This document shows positions 42,230 to 51,784 of a DNA stretch of 64,000 nt, piece after piece. This DNA is from CAYWRZ01 sp964460845. GTDB taxonomy: Bacteria > Bacteroidota > Bacteroidia > Flavobacteriales_D > UBA2798. The notes under the pieces are model-generated. The model did not search any database and was not told the DNA's origin. It saw nothing but the letters and a program-made list of their open reading frames with translations. Made by a program: the position numbers and the translations under genes. Numbering within the stretch: position 1 is the stretch's first letter; every line of letters begins with the position of its first letter. The stretch covers positions 62,001-126,000 of the forward strand of contig CAYWRZ010000004.1 in NCBI GenBank assembly GCA_964460845.1, read 5' to 3'.

Positions 42230-42862
42230 TTATTCGAAATCGTATTGATAAATCGGGTCGAGCGCGGAGCCCGGTTCGATATTGATCAGTTCCTTGAGAA
42301 TTCCGTCGTGTAGGTCGAACATCCAGCCGTGCAGCATCGGCCCTTGACGGTTTTTCCATGCTTTTTGTACGATCGAGGTTTCGGCCAGGTGGTTTACCTG
42401 CTCAATAACGTTCAGCTCGCACAGGCGATCTACTTTTACTTTTTCATCGCTGATGCTGTTAATCTCGTCGCGGTGTACACGGTACACGTCTTTGATGTTG
42501 CGCAGCCATTTGTTGATCAGTCCGAAGTTTTTTTGGGTCAGCGCCGCTTTTACGCCTCCGCATTCGTAATGACCGCAAACGATGATATGCTTTACTTTAA
42601 GCACTTCTACGGCATATTGCAATACGCTGAGCATATTGAGGTCGGTATGCACCACGAGGTTGGCAATGTTGCGGTGTACGAAAATTTCGCCCGGTTCGGT
42701 ATTGGTGATTTCGTTGGCCGGTACGCGGCTGTCGGAACAACCGATCCACAAAAACTCGGGTTTCTGATCTTTCGCCAGCACTTCAAAATAACGGGGAGCA
42801 GCTTCTTTTTTTTGCTTGGCCCACGACTTGTTCTCAAGCAGAATTCTTTCGTATGCGTTCAT
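42230..42862 (-). CDS. Beta-carbonic anhydrase
   Basis: A 210-residue zinc enzyme that interconverts CO2 and bicarbonate. Zinc ligands are Cys42, His98 and Cys101, with the Asp44-Arg46 dyad in CSDSRVP. The pattern HIIVCGHYECGGVKAAL is diagnostic. It lies 26 bases downstream of a SulP permease gene, so a joint bicarbonate-uptake function is likely. Confidence 0.95.
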   Translation of the reverse strand: MNAYERILLENKSWAKQKKEAAPRYFEVLAKDQKPEFLWIGCSDSRVPANEITNTEPGEIFVHRNIANLVVHTDLNMLSVLQYAVEVLKVKHIIVCGHYECGGVKAALTQKNFGLINKWLRNIKDVYRVHRDEINSISDEKVKVDRLCELNVIEQVNHLAETSIVQKAWKNRQGPMLHGWMFDLHDGILKELINIEPGSALDPIYQYDFE

Positions 42863-42888
42863 GATTTTTCTTTTTATGATTCAATAAC

Positions 42889-44430
42889 TTATTGGACAGT
42901 CAGGTTTCTGGTCTCTACGGTAATATGGCGATCCGGAGCTTTGTGCTTAAATTCTTCTATTTCTTCCAAAATGTCCTGATCCACAAACTGAGCCTGCGAT
43001 CCGTCCACCAGTACGAAAGAGGCATTCGGAATGGAGTGGAGCATCTTGCGCATTAGCGGCTTGTTCAGGAAAGTAACGTCTTTATGGAATTTGAGCAGGT
43101 AATTGTTGCCGGAAGAAGAAAGGGTGGCTGCGGCGCTGAAATTGCTGCGAAGTACAAAAAGGAGTCCGGCACCCAAACCGATCAGGATACCGATTAGCAG
43201 GTCGGTCCACAGAATAGCTACGATGGTAATGACAAAGGGCAAAAACTGGTTCCAGCCTTTTTCGAACTGGCTTTTGAACAGGCTCACCTTAGCCAGCTTG
43301 TATCCCACCATGATCAGCACGGCAGCCAGACAGGACTTCGGAATTTGGTTGAGCAGCGCAGGAATGGAGAGCAGACACACCAGCAGCAGCAATCCATGGA
43401 TAAATGAAGAAGCTTTGGTCTTGGCACCACCCGCAAGGTTGGCAGAGCTACGTACGATAACGGCCGTCATCGGTAAACCGCCTATAAGTCCCGATACCAT
43501 GTTACCTGTTCCTTGCGCGATAAGTTCGCGGTTGGGAGGCGAAACACGTTTATAAGGGTCGATACGGTCGGTCGCTTCAAGGCTGAGCAGCGATTCGATA
43601 CTGGCTACAATAGCCAGTGTTACGGCAATTACCCAAACTTCGGAACGCACCAATGCGCCTTGAAAATCGGGGAAACGAAGCTCCTCAAAAAAACCACCGA
43701 TACCGTTAAGTACAGGTAGATCGACCAGTTGCTTGCCCGACGATACCAACTCAGGTGCCGAGCTACCAAAGACGCGGTTTAACCCGATTCCTACCACTAC
43801 GGCAAGCAGCGGTCCCGGAATCAAACGTAAAAAACGGTTTTTCTGAATAAATTTTCTTTCCCAAAATAAAAGCAGCGCAATACAGCTTAATGCGATGATC
43901 AGCGCTCCCGAGTGCATATTGAGCACTGCATGGTAGATTTCACTGAAGGTATTTTCGCCGTCGGGCTGTACAAAGCTTTCGTCGCCCTCAAAATCGTTGT
44001 CGTAGCCCAGCGCATGCGGGATCTGCTTTAGGATAAGCATCAGACCTATCGCCGCTAACATGCCCTTGATAACGGAAGAAGGGATATAATTGCCGAATAC
44101 ACCGGCCCTTGCTATACCCATGATAATTTGCAACACGCCGGCAATGACCACCGCCGCAATAAAATGCTCGAAATTTCCAAGTGTTTGGATAGCCGAAAGC
44201 ACGATAGCGGTCAAACCGGCCGCAGGGCCGCTCACGCTTAATGCGGAACCGCTGATAAGCGTAATTACAAGTCCGCCCACAATACCGCTTATGAGCCCCG
44301 AAAAAGCGGAAGCTCCCGATCCTTGCGCGATACCGAGACAAAGTGGCAAAGCGACCAAAAACACGACCACACCAGCGGGGACGTCGCTTGCTAAGTTGCG
44401 GAGAGGATGGAAATTTTGTTTTTTCTTCAT
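42889..44430 (-). CDS. SulP-family anion permease
   Basis: A 513-residue inner-membrane transporter with about twelve helices and a C-terminal STAS-like domain (about 445-513, TFLNKPLMRKMLHSIPNASFVLVDGSQAQFVDQDILEEIEEF). The N-terminal DVPAGVVVFLVALPLCLGIAQGSGA is typical of SulP. I chose the ATG at 44430; a GTG at 44454 would add MAKSLSQT. Adjacent beta-carbonic anhydrase suggests bicarbonate as substrate, as in BicA-like systems, rather than sulfate; this is inference. Confidence 0.88.
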   Translation of the reverse strand: MKKKQNFHPLRNLASDVPAGVVVFLVALPLCLGIAQGSGASAFSGLISGIVGGLVITLISGSALSVSGPAAGLTAIVLSAIQTLGNFEHFIAAVVIAGVLQIIMGIARAGVFGNYIPSSVIKGMLAAIGLMLILKQIPHALGYDNDFEGDESFVQPDGENTFSEIYHAVLNMHSGALIIALSCIALLLFWERKFIQKNRFLRLIPGPLLAVVVGIGLNRVFGSSAPELVSSGKQLVDLPVLNGIGGFFEELRFPDFQGALVRSEVWVIAVTLAIVASIESLLSLEATDRIDPYKRVSPPNRELIAQGTGNMVSGLIGGLPMTAVIVRSSANLAGGAKTKASSFIHGLLLLVCLLSIPALLNQIPKSCLAAVLIMVGYKLAKVSLFKSQFEKGWNQFLPFVITIVAILWTDLLIGILIGLGAGLLFVLRSNFSAAATLSSSGNNYLLKFHKDVTFLNKPLMRKMLHSIPNASFVLVDGSQAQFVDQDILEEIEEFKHKAPDRHITVETRNLTVQ

Positions 44431-44621
44431 TGTTTGTGAAAGTGATTTCGCCACAAAAGTAGTAAAATCATTCCTTAATGATAGTAAAGCTATTGTTAAA
44501 AGATGTTAGGCTTTTTGTTTTGCCTTTCTTAAAGCAGGGCAACCCACTTAAAATCAGGATATGTAGCTATTCAGCCGATAAAATTCAGATATTTGCCGCT
44601 GAAAGCTGTAAAACTTACTTT

Positions 44622-45605
44622 ATGAAAAAACTTCTATCCCTTCTCTTATTCAGCCTATTGACCTTTCCCGTCTTTGCACAGGAAGAGGTGCTGAAAAAAA
44701 GTACCGAAAAACTCGCGCGTGCGGCTGCGGCTGCAGAGGCGGATTCACTGCCCTGGAAAAAGGGCGGAATGGGTACGCTGACCTTTTCGCAGGTATCGCT
44801 TACCAACTGGGCCGCCGGGGGTCAGAATTCCGTGGCCGCCAACGCATTTCTGAATCTCTTTGCCAACTATAAAAAAGGAGATGCTTCCTGGGACAATAAC
44901 CTCGATTTGGCTTACGGTCTGGTAAGACAAGGTGTAGGCGGAGATTATATTAAAAGTGACGACCGGGTAGAGCTCAACAGCAAGTACGGCCGGAAAGCTT
45001 TTCGCAGTGATCAGTGGTATTACGCGGCCTTGCTTAATTTCCGCACACAAATGGCACCCGGTTACAATTACCCGAACGACTCGGTGAAAATTTCCGATTT
45101 CATGGCTCCGGCTTACATCCTGCTGGCCTTGGGTATGGACTATAAGCCTACCGAAAATATTACCGCGTTCATTTCACCGATAACCGGTCGTATCACAGTG
45201 GTAAATAATACCACACTGGCCGATGCCGGTAACTTCGGGGTGAAAGCCGCCGAGTATAACGATTTGGGTCAACGGATCAGAGCCGGCGAAAAGTTGCGTT
45301 ACGAATTCGGTGGATATTTCCGTTTTTCGTACAAGCAGGACATCGGCAAATCGGCTACATTTCTTACAAAGCTTGACCTGTTTTCCAATTACATGCACAA
45401 TCCCTTGAGTATCGACGTGAACTGGGAAACTTCGCTCGTGGTGAAGGTCGGGAAATACATCGGGGTCAATTTCGGAACCATGCTCATTTACGACGAAGAT
45501 GTAAAAATCAATGTCGATCGCAATAACGATGGGGTAGTGGACGGCACAGGTCCCCGGGTGCAGTTTAAACAAATTTTCGGGGTGGGATTCTCTTATAAAT
45601 TCTGA
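44622..45605 (+). CDS. DUF3078 exported protein
   Basis: A 327-residue exported protein. The signal peptide (KKLLSLLLFSLLTFPVFAQ) is followed by the DUF3078 signature GGMGTLTFSQVSLTNWAAGGQNSVAANAFLNLFANYKK and many beta strands ending VQFKQIFGVGFSYKF, an outer-membrane barrel C-terminus. I chose the ATG at 44622; the ORF extends 48 residues upstream without signal character. Function unknown. The SCO gene follows after 2 bases. Confidence 0.85.
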   Translation: MKKLLSLLLFSLLTFPVFAQEEVLKKSTEKLARAAAAAEADSLPWKKGGMGTLTFSQVSLTNWAAGGQNSVAANAFLNLFANYKKGDASWDNNLDLAYGLVRQGVGGDYIKSDDRVELNSKYGRKAFRSDQWYYAALLNFRTQMAPGYNYPNDSVKISDFMAPAYILLALGMDYKPTENITAFISPITGRITVVNNTTLADAGNFGVKAAEYNDLGQRIRAGEKLRYEFGGYFRFSYKQDIGKSATFLTKLDLFSNYMHNPLSIDVNWETSLVVKVGKYIGVNFGTMLIYDEDVKINVDRNNDGVVDGTGPRVQFKQIFGVGFSYKF

Positions 45606-45607
45606 GT

Positions 45608-46276
45608 ATGAAACGGGTGCTTGTGGTTTTGAGTTTGGTGGTGTTAGCCGGTGTGGCAGTAGCCTGGTATATGAATCGTGCAGATTACGATACGCGTCGT
45701 CTTCCGGTCATTAACCCGTCTTCGGTCAACGATTCGCTGGTCGATGCTTCGCTGCAAAACAAAGGCACGGGTCACCGCATTCGGGATTTTAAGCTCCTCA
45801 ATCAGTTGGGCGAAACTTTCACCGCCCGTCAGCTCGAAGGAAAGATTTACGTAACCGATTTTTTCTTTACGACCTGCCGATCCATTTGCCCGAAAATGAC
45901 TTCTCAACTGCAAAGGGTGCATGCACGTTTTCGCGACGACGACCGCGTGCGTATTGTCTCCCACACGGTGTTGCCGCATATCGACAGCGTGCCGGTATTG
46001 CTTGAATACGCCGAAAATTACGGAGCCGATCACCACAAATGGATTTTCCTGACCGGCGATAAGCAGGAAATTTATGACCTTGCCCGCAAATCGTATTTTG
46101 TGGTAAAAGAAGCAGCACCGGGTACCGGCGATGAAGGAGAAGATTTTATCCATACCGAAAATTTTGTGCTCATCGATACGCAAAAACGCATCAGGGGCTA
46201 TTACGACGGTACTTCTACCGAAGACGTGAACCGCCTGATGGACGACATGGATATTTTGCTTCGCGAAAAAGAATAA
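45608..46276 (+). CDS. SCO1/SenC-family copper chaperone
   Basis: A 222-residue membrane-anchored thioredoxin-fold protein that delivers copper to the CuA site of cytochrome oxidase. The N-terminal helix (VLVVLSLVVLAGVAVAWYM) is followed by the redox/metal motif FFFTTCRSICPKM (Cys90, Cys94) and a His in FIHTENFVLID. It lies 2 bases after DUF3078 and about 10 kb from coxB-coxA, its likely client. Confidence 0.9.
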   Translation: MKRVLVVLSLVVLAGVAVAWYMNRADYDTRRLPVINPSSVNDSLVDASLQNKGTGHRIRDFKLLNQLGETFTARQLEGKIYVTDFFFTTCRSICPKMTSQLQRVHARFRDDDRVRIVSHTVLPHIDSVPVLLEYAENYGADHHKWIFLTGDKQEIYDLARKSYFVVKEAAPGTGDEGEDFIHTENFVLIDTQKRIRGYYDGTSTEDVNRLMDDMDILLREKE

Positions 46277-46285
46277 CAGAAAAGG

Positions 46286-46313
46286 AAAGGGCGGATTATC
46301 CGCCCTTTTTTTG
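46286..46313. terminator. Bidirectional terminator embedded in the end of ribE
   Basis: AAAGGGCGGA-TTA-TCCGCCCTTT forms a 10-base stem with a T tract. The loop TTA is the minus-strand stop codon of ribE (TAA), so the terminator and the last ribE codons share sequence. Confidence 0.8.
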
Positions 46314-46895
46314 TGCCGCATAAAGTCGCGCCACATATTTACCTACAATATCAAATTCAAGGTTTACACGATCTCCTTTTTTCAGGGTCGAAAAGTTCGT
46401 GTGCGCAAATGTGTAGGGGATAATGGCGACTGAAAAATGATCGTCGCCGGCATCTACTACGGTAAGACTTACGCCGTTGATACAGATAGAGCCTTTCTCG
46501 ACCACCACCTGTCCGCCCGAAGGATCGTATTCGAACGAAAAACGCCAGCTTCCTGCTTCTTCGCTGACATCGGTACACAGACCCGTCTGATCGACGTGCC
46601 CCTGCACGATATGTCCGTCGAGCCGATCGCCCAGCTTCATACAGCGTTCAAGGTTTACGAGATCGCCCTCGCGTAGCTGTCCCAGGTTGGTTTTCTGCAA
46701 GGTTTCACGAATTGCCGTCACTACATACTGCTCGGCATCGCTTTGCACCACGGTGAGGCAAACGCCGTTGTGCGCCACGCTTTGGTCAATTTTTAACGCA
46801 TGGCTGAATGCGGCGCTGAGGGTAAGATGAAGGTTATCCTGATCCGGCTTCAGGGAAAGTATCCTGCCGGTGGTTTCGACAATGCCCGTGAACAT
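46296..46895 (-). CDS. ribE: Riboflavin synthase, alpha subunit
   Basis: A 199-residue enzyme making riboflavin from two lumazines. The N-terminus MFTGIVETTGRILSL and two tandem lumazine-binding repeats (HNGVCLTVV and CINGVSLTVV) are diagnostic. The last residues AAQKKGG are encoded by one arm of the terminator. The upstream T9SS gene ends 5 bases before the ATG, so the two may be in one transcript. Confidence 0.94.
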   Translation of the reverse strand: MFTGIVETTGRILSLKPDQDNLHLTLSAAFSHALKIDQSVAHNGVCLTVVQSDAEQYVVTAIRETLQKTNLGQLREGDLVNLERCMKLGDRLDGHIVQGHVDQTGLCTDVSEEAGSWRFSFEYDPSGGQVVVEKGSICINGVSLTVVDAGDDHFSVAIIPYTFAHTNFSTLKKGDRVNLEFDIVGKYVARLYAAQKKGG

Positions 46896-46900
46896 ACCTG

Positions 46901-49567
46901 TTACTGATTTGGTCCGCCGTTTTCGCGGAAAAGATGAATGAATCCTTTTAGATCTACCGGCTCGATTCCACTTAGCCTGATGGTATATACGCGACAGGTA
47001 TAGAAATAGACGCCTTCCGATACCGGCTGTCCGTTTTCCTGATTACGCCCGTCCCAGCGTATGTCGGGGTCTTCGGTCGAGAAAAGAAGCTGGCCCCAGC
47101 GGTTAAAGATTTTAAGCTCGATACTTTTCACAAAACGGTAAGGAAAAGGAATGAAATAATCATTCTGCCCATCGCCGTTGGGTGAAAACACGTTAGGCAG
47201 CACGTATTCCGGACAGTTGTCCACACACACCACATTGCTCGCTGCACTTTCGTTGCCGTATTGTGCCGAATCGACTGCGGTGATGTAATAACAGCCCGCT
47301 ACCGATACAGGGTCGCTGTGAAGGAAGCTCGTGTCGAACTGTGATCCGAAAGTGTGCAATAAGGTAAACGTGCCGGTGTCGGTCGGACTGTAATACAGGT
47401 TATACGACATCACATCGTCGGCACAGGTGTTGTTCGGATTGGTCCAAATCAGGGTGTGTTGCGTGGCGAAGCAATCGGCATCTATACGCAGCACCGGCGG
47501 GCAGGGAGGGGTCATGTCGATCGGTGCGGCGCAGGCTTCCTGCGACCAGTTTAGCAAGGGACTCGGAATTTCCGGTGCAGAATAGCTTCCGCGACTTTGT
47601 ATTTTGTAGCAATAGGTTTGACCGTTTACCAATCCGGTATCGAGATAGCTCATGCCGGTTGAAGTGCCGATCAGTGTGAAATTGCCCGAGCCGGTAGGGG
47701 TTTCGCGATATACCTCGTAAAGCGTGTTGGTCCAGGGCACATTGACCTGCCAGCTTAGCAGCAGCTCGTTATCGTTGGGACTGATACGCAGAAAAATGGA
47801 CGAAGCGTTATTTGTAGGCGCGATAAACTGCTCTACACCGCCTACCACGTTGTAAAGCTCGGCCCGGTAGGTGTGCGGAATATCCTGTGTATTGACGTTG
47901 CTCAGAATGGCTTCGGTAGCCGTGCTGTGCAGCAGTGGCGATTGCGGACTGGTATAGACCGTTGTGCCCGGATTGCCGAACCCGTCGTAACGCAATACCC
48001 TGTAAAAATAAGGTGGAGGGTAGTTGCTGATAGTGTCCAGCTCTGTAGGATGGAACCAGCGTACCGTGTCGATTCCGTTGGCCGGATCGGTTTCCCCTAC
48101 CGATACATGGGTGATGACCGGCACATCTTTTCGCAGCTCTTCGCATACTTCGGCCGAAGGACAGCTTACCGCGCCATCTACCGTGTAAGCGACTATCACG
48201 TAACAATAGCTTTCGCCAATCACCAACGCAGAATTGTCGGTATAGGTAGTGGTACCCACGCCGTTTACTGTGGCCAGCAGCGTGTAGCCCATTTGCAGCG
48301 GGGTATCGGCATCGCAGCAGGTGCCGGGAGGACTGCCTCCGCTTCCGTTTTTGCGGTAAATTCTATAGCCCCTGATATTGCTGCACGGACTCGGATCCCA
48401 GTTCAACACAAAAGTATTGGCCTGAGGGCTAACCGTAAGACCTGTAACCGGCGGGGGAATTACTTTTACCCGCATCGTGCGGATATCCGACAGCGGTACC
48501 GAAGGGTGATTGTCGCGCGCAATGAAGAACAGTTGGTAAGACGAGTTCCGGATGTGCGAACAATTGGTGTTCCAGTTGAAAAGCCCTGTGCGGGGGTTGG
48601 TGCCGCTTCCTACATAATTGAAGGTAGCGGGCGAAGAAGAAAAATTAAAAGGTTGTCCCGAAGCATTGATATGCACCACGTTGCTGGTATTGGGATCGCT
48701 GGCCGTTACGGCAAACTGAAGACTCGAACCGGCTACGATACAGGTATCGGTAAGGTTGGATAAAGAAGGCGGATCATTGTTACAGAATCCGGTAATGGTG
48801 AGCTGTATATCGCGCAGCACGCTGCCTACAAAGACACCGTTTCTCCACTCTTTGATCAGCACTGCAATATTGTATTCGCCCTGTACTTGCGGACTGTCCC
48901 AGCAGAGCGAGCCGCTTTCGGGATCGAGCGTGATGACGCCTCCGCCTACCTGATGCGGATACTGATATACCACCGGCATATTCAGCGGGTCGCAGTCTTC
49001 GCCGAGGCAGGGTACCAGGTGATACGAAAGACTGTCGCCGTCGGGGTCGTAAGCGGCCGAATTATAGCAATAGCGTTTGCCCACGCAGCCCACTGCCGGA
49101 CAGGGGAAATCTTCGGGAACGCTTGAATTATTTCCGTTATCAAAAAAAGGAGAAATCACTAATTGGGTTTGGATACAAAACGGAATATTTACCGACGATA
49201 CGATATTCTCAATACCCTGATTACGGTTGGGGTCAAGCACCGAAATATTATAAGTGCCGGGTCCCGGAAAAGTATGCAGCGCCACATAAATATTATCGCT
49301 TCCGTTGAAGGTGCCGATGGGCGGCACGAAAGTTTCCGACACACGGGGTACGGTATCGCGTTGCCCGTCGCCGTAACGGATTTCAAGCTCGGGCCGGTCG
49401 GCCACGTTAGAGCCTTCGTTGGTGCAGATACGGATCGTAAAACGGTAAGTGAGCCCACCTACGTGCTCATAAGTGATCTGCCCCGCACGATTGTGTGTAG
49501 CATAGGCAAAAGGCAATTGGCATAGCCAGGTAAATAAGCATACACAAAACAGTAATAGTCTTTTCAT
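46901..49567 (-). CDS. Large secreted protein with fibronectin-like domains and type-B T9SS tail
   Basis: An 888-residue exported protein. A signal peptide (RLLLFCVCLFTWLCQLPFAYA) is followed by domains with a cadherin/PKD-like look (residues 30-380), then at least three fibronectin type III-like repeats (around GLTVSPQANTFVLNWDPSPCSNIRGYRIYR). The C-terminal 90 residues begin LPNVFSPNGDGQNDYFIP and end GFIHLFR, the gliding-motility-associated type B sorting domain. The ATG at 49567 is used, since 14 earlier residues lack signal character. It is probably surface attached, perhaps adhesive; function unknown. Confidence 0.85.
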   Translation of the reverse strand: MKRLLLFCVCLFTWLCQLPFAYATHNRAGQITYEHVGGLTYRFTIRICTNEGSNVADRPELEIRYGDGQRDTVPRVSETFVPPIGTFNGSDNIYVALHTFPGPGTYNISVLDPNRNQGIENIVSSVNIPFCIQTQLVISPFFDNGNNSSVPEDFPCPAVGCVGKRYCYNSAAYDPDGDSLSYHLVPCLGEDCDPLNMPVVYQYPHQVGGGVITLDPESGSLCWDSPQVQGEYNIAVLIKEWRNGVFVGSVLRDIQLTITGFCNNDPPSLSNLTDTCIVAGSSLQFAVTASDPNTSNVVHINASGQPFNFSSSPATFNYVGSGTNPRTGLFNWNTNCSHIRNSSYQLFFIARDNHPSVPLSDIRTMRVKVIPPPVTGLTVSPQANTFVLNWDPSPCSNIRGYRIYRKNGSGGSPPGTCCDADTPLQMGYTLLATVNGVGTTTYTDNSALVIGESYCYVIVAYTVDGAVSCPSAEVCEELRKDVPVITHVSVGETDPANGIDTVRWFHPTELDTISNYPPPYFYRVLRYDGFGNPGTTVYTSPQSPLLHSTATEAILSNVNTQDIPHTYRAELYNVVGGVEQFIAPTNNASSIFLRISPNDNELLLSWQVNVPWTNTLYEVYRETPTGSGNFTLIGTSTGMSYLDTGLVNGQTYCYKIQSRGSYSAPEIPSPLLNWSQEACAAPIDMTPPCPPVLRIDADCFATQHTLIWTNPNNTCADDVMSYNLYYSPTDTGTFTLLHTFGSQFDTSFLHSDPVSVAGCYYITAVDSAQYGNESAASNVVCVDNCPEYVLPNVFSPNGDGQNDYFIPFPYRFVKSIELKIFNRWGQLLFSTEDPDIRWDGRNQENGQPVSEGVYFYTCRVYTIRLSGIEPVDLKGFIHLFRENGGPNQ

Positions 49568-49676
49568 TACAACACCGCCAATTCTTTTAGAGAACACCAA
49601 TTTACTCATTTTATTTTGCCCCGAAATTAAAAATTAGTCCCCGGCGCTAAGCAGGCAGGGCATACCGGTTTATTTC

Positions 49677-49684
49677 TAACTTTG
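49677..49684 (+). promoter_or_regulatory. Candidate -7 box (TAACTTTG) for pdxA
   Basis: TAACTTTG fits TAnnTTTG and ends 24 bases before the ATG at 49709. No clear TTG -33 box is seen. Confidence 0.4.
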
Positions 49685-49708
49685 TGCTTTACGAAACAGA
49701 CCCTGACT

Positions 49709-50797
49709 ATGAGCGCATCGGCATCTCCCCCACACCCCGATTACAAAATAAAGGTAGGCATTACCTGCGGCGATATAAATGGAATCGGAATGGAGATTAT
49801 TCTCAAGACCTTTTCCGACAACCGTATGTTACAGGACATTACTCCTGTCGTATATGCTTCTTCCAAAATCGCCTCGTATTATCGCAAAGCGTTGGGAGCC
49901 AATGAATTTAATTTCACGCAGGTGCAGAGCGCTTCCGAAGCCGCTCCCCGTAAAGCCAACCTGATTAACTGCTGGAATGAAGAGGTGACTGTCACGCCCG
50001 GTCAGGCCAACGCCACAGGAGGCACCTACGCCCTCAAATCGCTCGAAGCGGCGGTAAAAGATTTGGCAGCCGGACAGATAGACGTACTCGTAACGGCTCC
50101 GGTCAACAAGCAGGTCATGCAAAGCGACAAATTTCGTTTTCCCGGTCATACCGAATACCTTGCCTCCCTCTCGAATGTAGAAGAGGCGCTGATGCTGATG
50201 GTCTCGGGCGATCTGCGCGTGGGTGTGGTTACGGGGCATGTACCCCTGTCGAGTGTCCCCGGATTGATCACCCGCGACCAGCTAATCCGTCATATCCGCC
50301 TGATGAACCAAAGCCTGATTCGCGACTTTGTGGTGCGTAAGCCCCGTATTGCCGTGTTGGGACTTAATCCGCATGCTGGCGAGAACGGACTGCTGGGCGA
50401 CGAAGATAAAAACGAGATCATTCCTGCGCTTGAACAGGCGCGCAAAGAGAATATAGTAGCTATGGGTCCCTACCCGGCCGATGGATTTTTCGGCTCCGGG
50501 GCCTTTAAGAAATTTGACGGCGTACTGGCCATGTACCACGATCAGGGCTTGGTACCTTTTAAAGCCCTGTCGTTCGGAGAAGGGGTGAACTACACTGCCG
50601 GCTTGCCCATCGTGCGTACCTCGCCCGATCACGGTACGGCCTATGATATTGCCGGTACGGGAACCGCTTCGGAGGCTTCCTTTCGCAACGCTATATACCT
50701 GGCCAAAGACATTTGGCAGAATCGCCGTTTTCACCGCGAAATCAATGCCAATCCGTTGCAGGCACAGGTAAAGAACGAAAGAGGAGACAGGGAATAG
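49709..50797 (+). CDS. pdxA: 4-hydroxythreonine-4-phosphate dehydrogenase
   Basis: A 362-residue NAD-dependent enzyme of pyridoxal-phosphate synthesis. The motifs KVGITCGDINGIGMEI, VTAPVNKQVMQ, FPGHTEYLA (metal His), NPHAGENGLLG, AMYHDQGLVPFKAL and TSPDHGTAYDIAGTG are characteristic. I chose the ATG at 49709 over a TTG nine codons upstream. The gene stands alone on the plus strand, 152 bases before the lipid cluster. Confidence 0.95.
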   Translation: MSASASPPHPDYKIKVGITCGDINGIGMEIILKTFSDNRMLQDITPVVYASSKIASYYRKALGANEFNFTQVQSASEAAPRKANLINCWNEEVTVTPGQANATGGTYALKSLEAAVKDLAAGQIDVLVTAPVNKQVMQSDKFRFPGHTEYLASLSNVEEALMLMVSGDLRVGVVTGHVPLSSVPGLITRDQLIRHIRLMNQSLIRDFVVRKPRIAVLGLNPHAGENGLLGDEDKNEIIPALEQARKENIVAMGPYPADGFFGSGAFKKFDGVLAMYHDQGLVPFKALSFGEGVNYTAGLPIVRTSPDHGTAYDIAGTGTASEASFRNAIYLAKDIWQNRRFHREINANPLQAQVKNERGDRE

Positions 50798-50919
50798 ATA
50801 TCACACTGATAATCAGGATTATTTTTGCTTTCGTAATCAACTGATTCGGGTTTTAAGCGGCTTTTGGGCTTTATGCATGCTTCCACGTGGAAAATTTTTA
50901 AAGGAATGCGGATTTTTGT

Positions 50920-50927
50920 TACCTTTG
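50920..50927 (+). promoter_or_regulatory. Candidate -7 box (TACCTTTG) for the DUF177-rpmF-lipid cluster
   Basis: TACCTTTG fits TAnnTTTG and ends 22 bases before the TTG start at 50950. A -33 box is not clear. Confidence 0.45.
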
Positions 50928-50949
50928 CCGTCCTTTAATTCGTTTTGAA

Positions 50950-51471
50950 TTGAAATACCTGAACCACTACTTGATTCCCTTTGTGGGATTAAGCATCGGT
51001 CGTCATGAGTTTAAATTCGAGGCAGACCGGCAGTTCTTTTCTTGTTTTGAATCGTCAGAAATTCACGAAGGAAACGTGACGATCACTGTGTATCTCGATA
51101 AGAAGAGTACCCACCTTGAGCTTGATTTCCACTTGGAAGGCACGGTAAAGGTGATGTGTGATCGTTGTATCGAAATGTTTGATCAACCGGTAGAAAGTGA
51201 AGACAGGCTGATTGTGAAATTCGGTACCGAGGAGTTTGAAAATACGGACGAAATTCTTGTGCTTCCACACGGTGCACACGAAGTAAGCATCGCCCAGCCG
51301 GTGTACGAGTTTATCAATTTGGCCGTGCCTCCCCGCAGGGTGCATCCTGAAGGTGGCTGTAATCCGGAAATACTCAAACACCTTGAGAAGTACAAATCTG
51401 ATGCTGACGACGATGACGATTTTTCCGGAGATCCCCGCTGGGATGCTCTGAAAGACATAAAGCTGAATTAA
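50950..51471 (+). CDS. DUF177/YceD-family protein
   Basis: A 173-residue protein of the YceD family, which is almost always found just before rpmF and is linked to 23S rRNA or ribosome assembly. The conserved Cys pair of the family is seen in VKVMCDRCIEMFDQPV. A C-terminal acidic run (SDADDDDDFSGDPRWDALKDIKLN) matches the family end. No ATG fits; the start is a TTG at 50950, giving MKYLNHYLIPF. Confidence 0.88.
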   Translation: MKYLNHYLIPFVGLSIGRHEFKFEADRQFFSCFESSEIHEGNVTITVYLDKKSTHLELDFHLEGTVKVMCDRCIEMFDQPVESEDRLIVKFGTEEFENTDEILVLPHGAHEVSIAQPVYEFINLAVPPRRVHPEGGCNPEILKHLEKYKSDADDDDDFSGDPRWDALKDIKLN

Positions 51472-51516
51472 AGTAAATTAAGAAATAAAAGAGGTTTTGT
51501 AATTAAACGTTGAGCC

Positions 51517-51708
51517 ATGCCAAATCCTAAACGCAGACACTCGAAAACCAGAAGGGATAAGAGAAGAACCCATTACAAGGCAGTTGCCGACAACATCGCC
51601 ATCTGCCCCACTACCGGTGAGCCCCACCTGTTCCACAGGGCCTACTGGCACGAAGACAAGATGTACTATAAAGGCAAAGTGGTTGTCGATAAGACCGCTA
51701 CCGCCTGA
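51517..51708 (+). CDS. rpmF: 50S ribosomal protein L32
   Basis: A 63-residue ribosomal protein that begins with the conserved MPNPKRRHSKTRRDKRRTHYK. Two N-terminal Arg-rich repeats and CPTTGEPHLFHRAY match bacterial L32 of the type with a single Cys rather than the four-Cys zinc form. It follows DUF177 after 45 bases. Confidence 0.96.
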   Translation: MPNPKRRHSKTRRDKRRTHYKAVADNIAICPTTGEPHLFHRAYWHEDKMYYKGKVVVDKTATA

Positions 51709-51784
51709 TAGTGATCTATTGTGCCGGGAAATATCCGGGTAGAATATATATACAGTTGTCCGATTCCAACGTAAACACCAGGGA

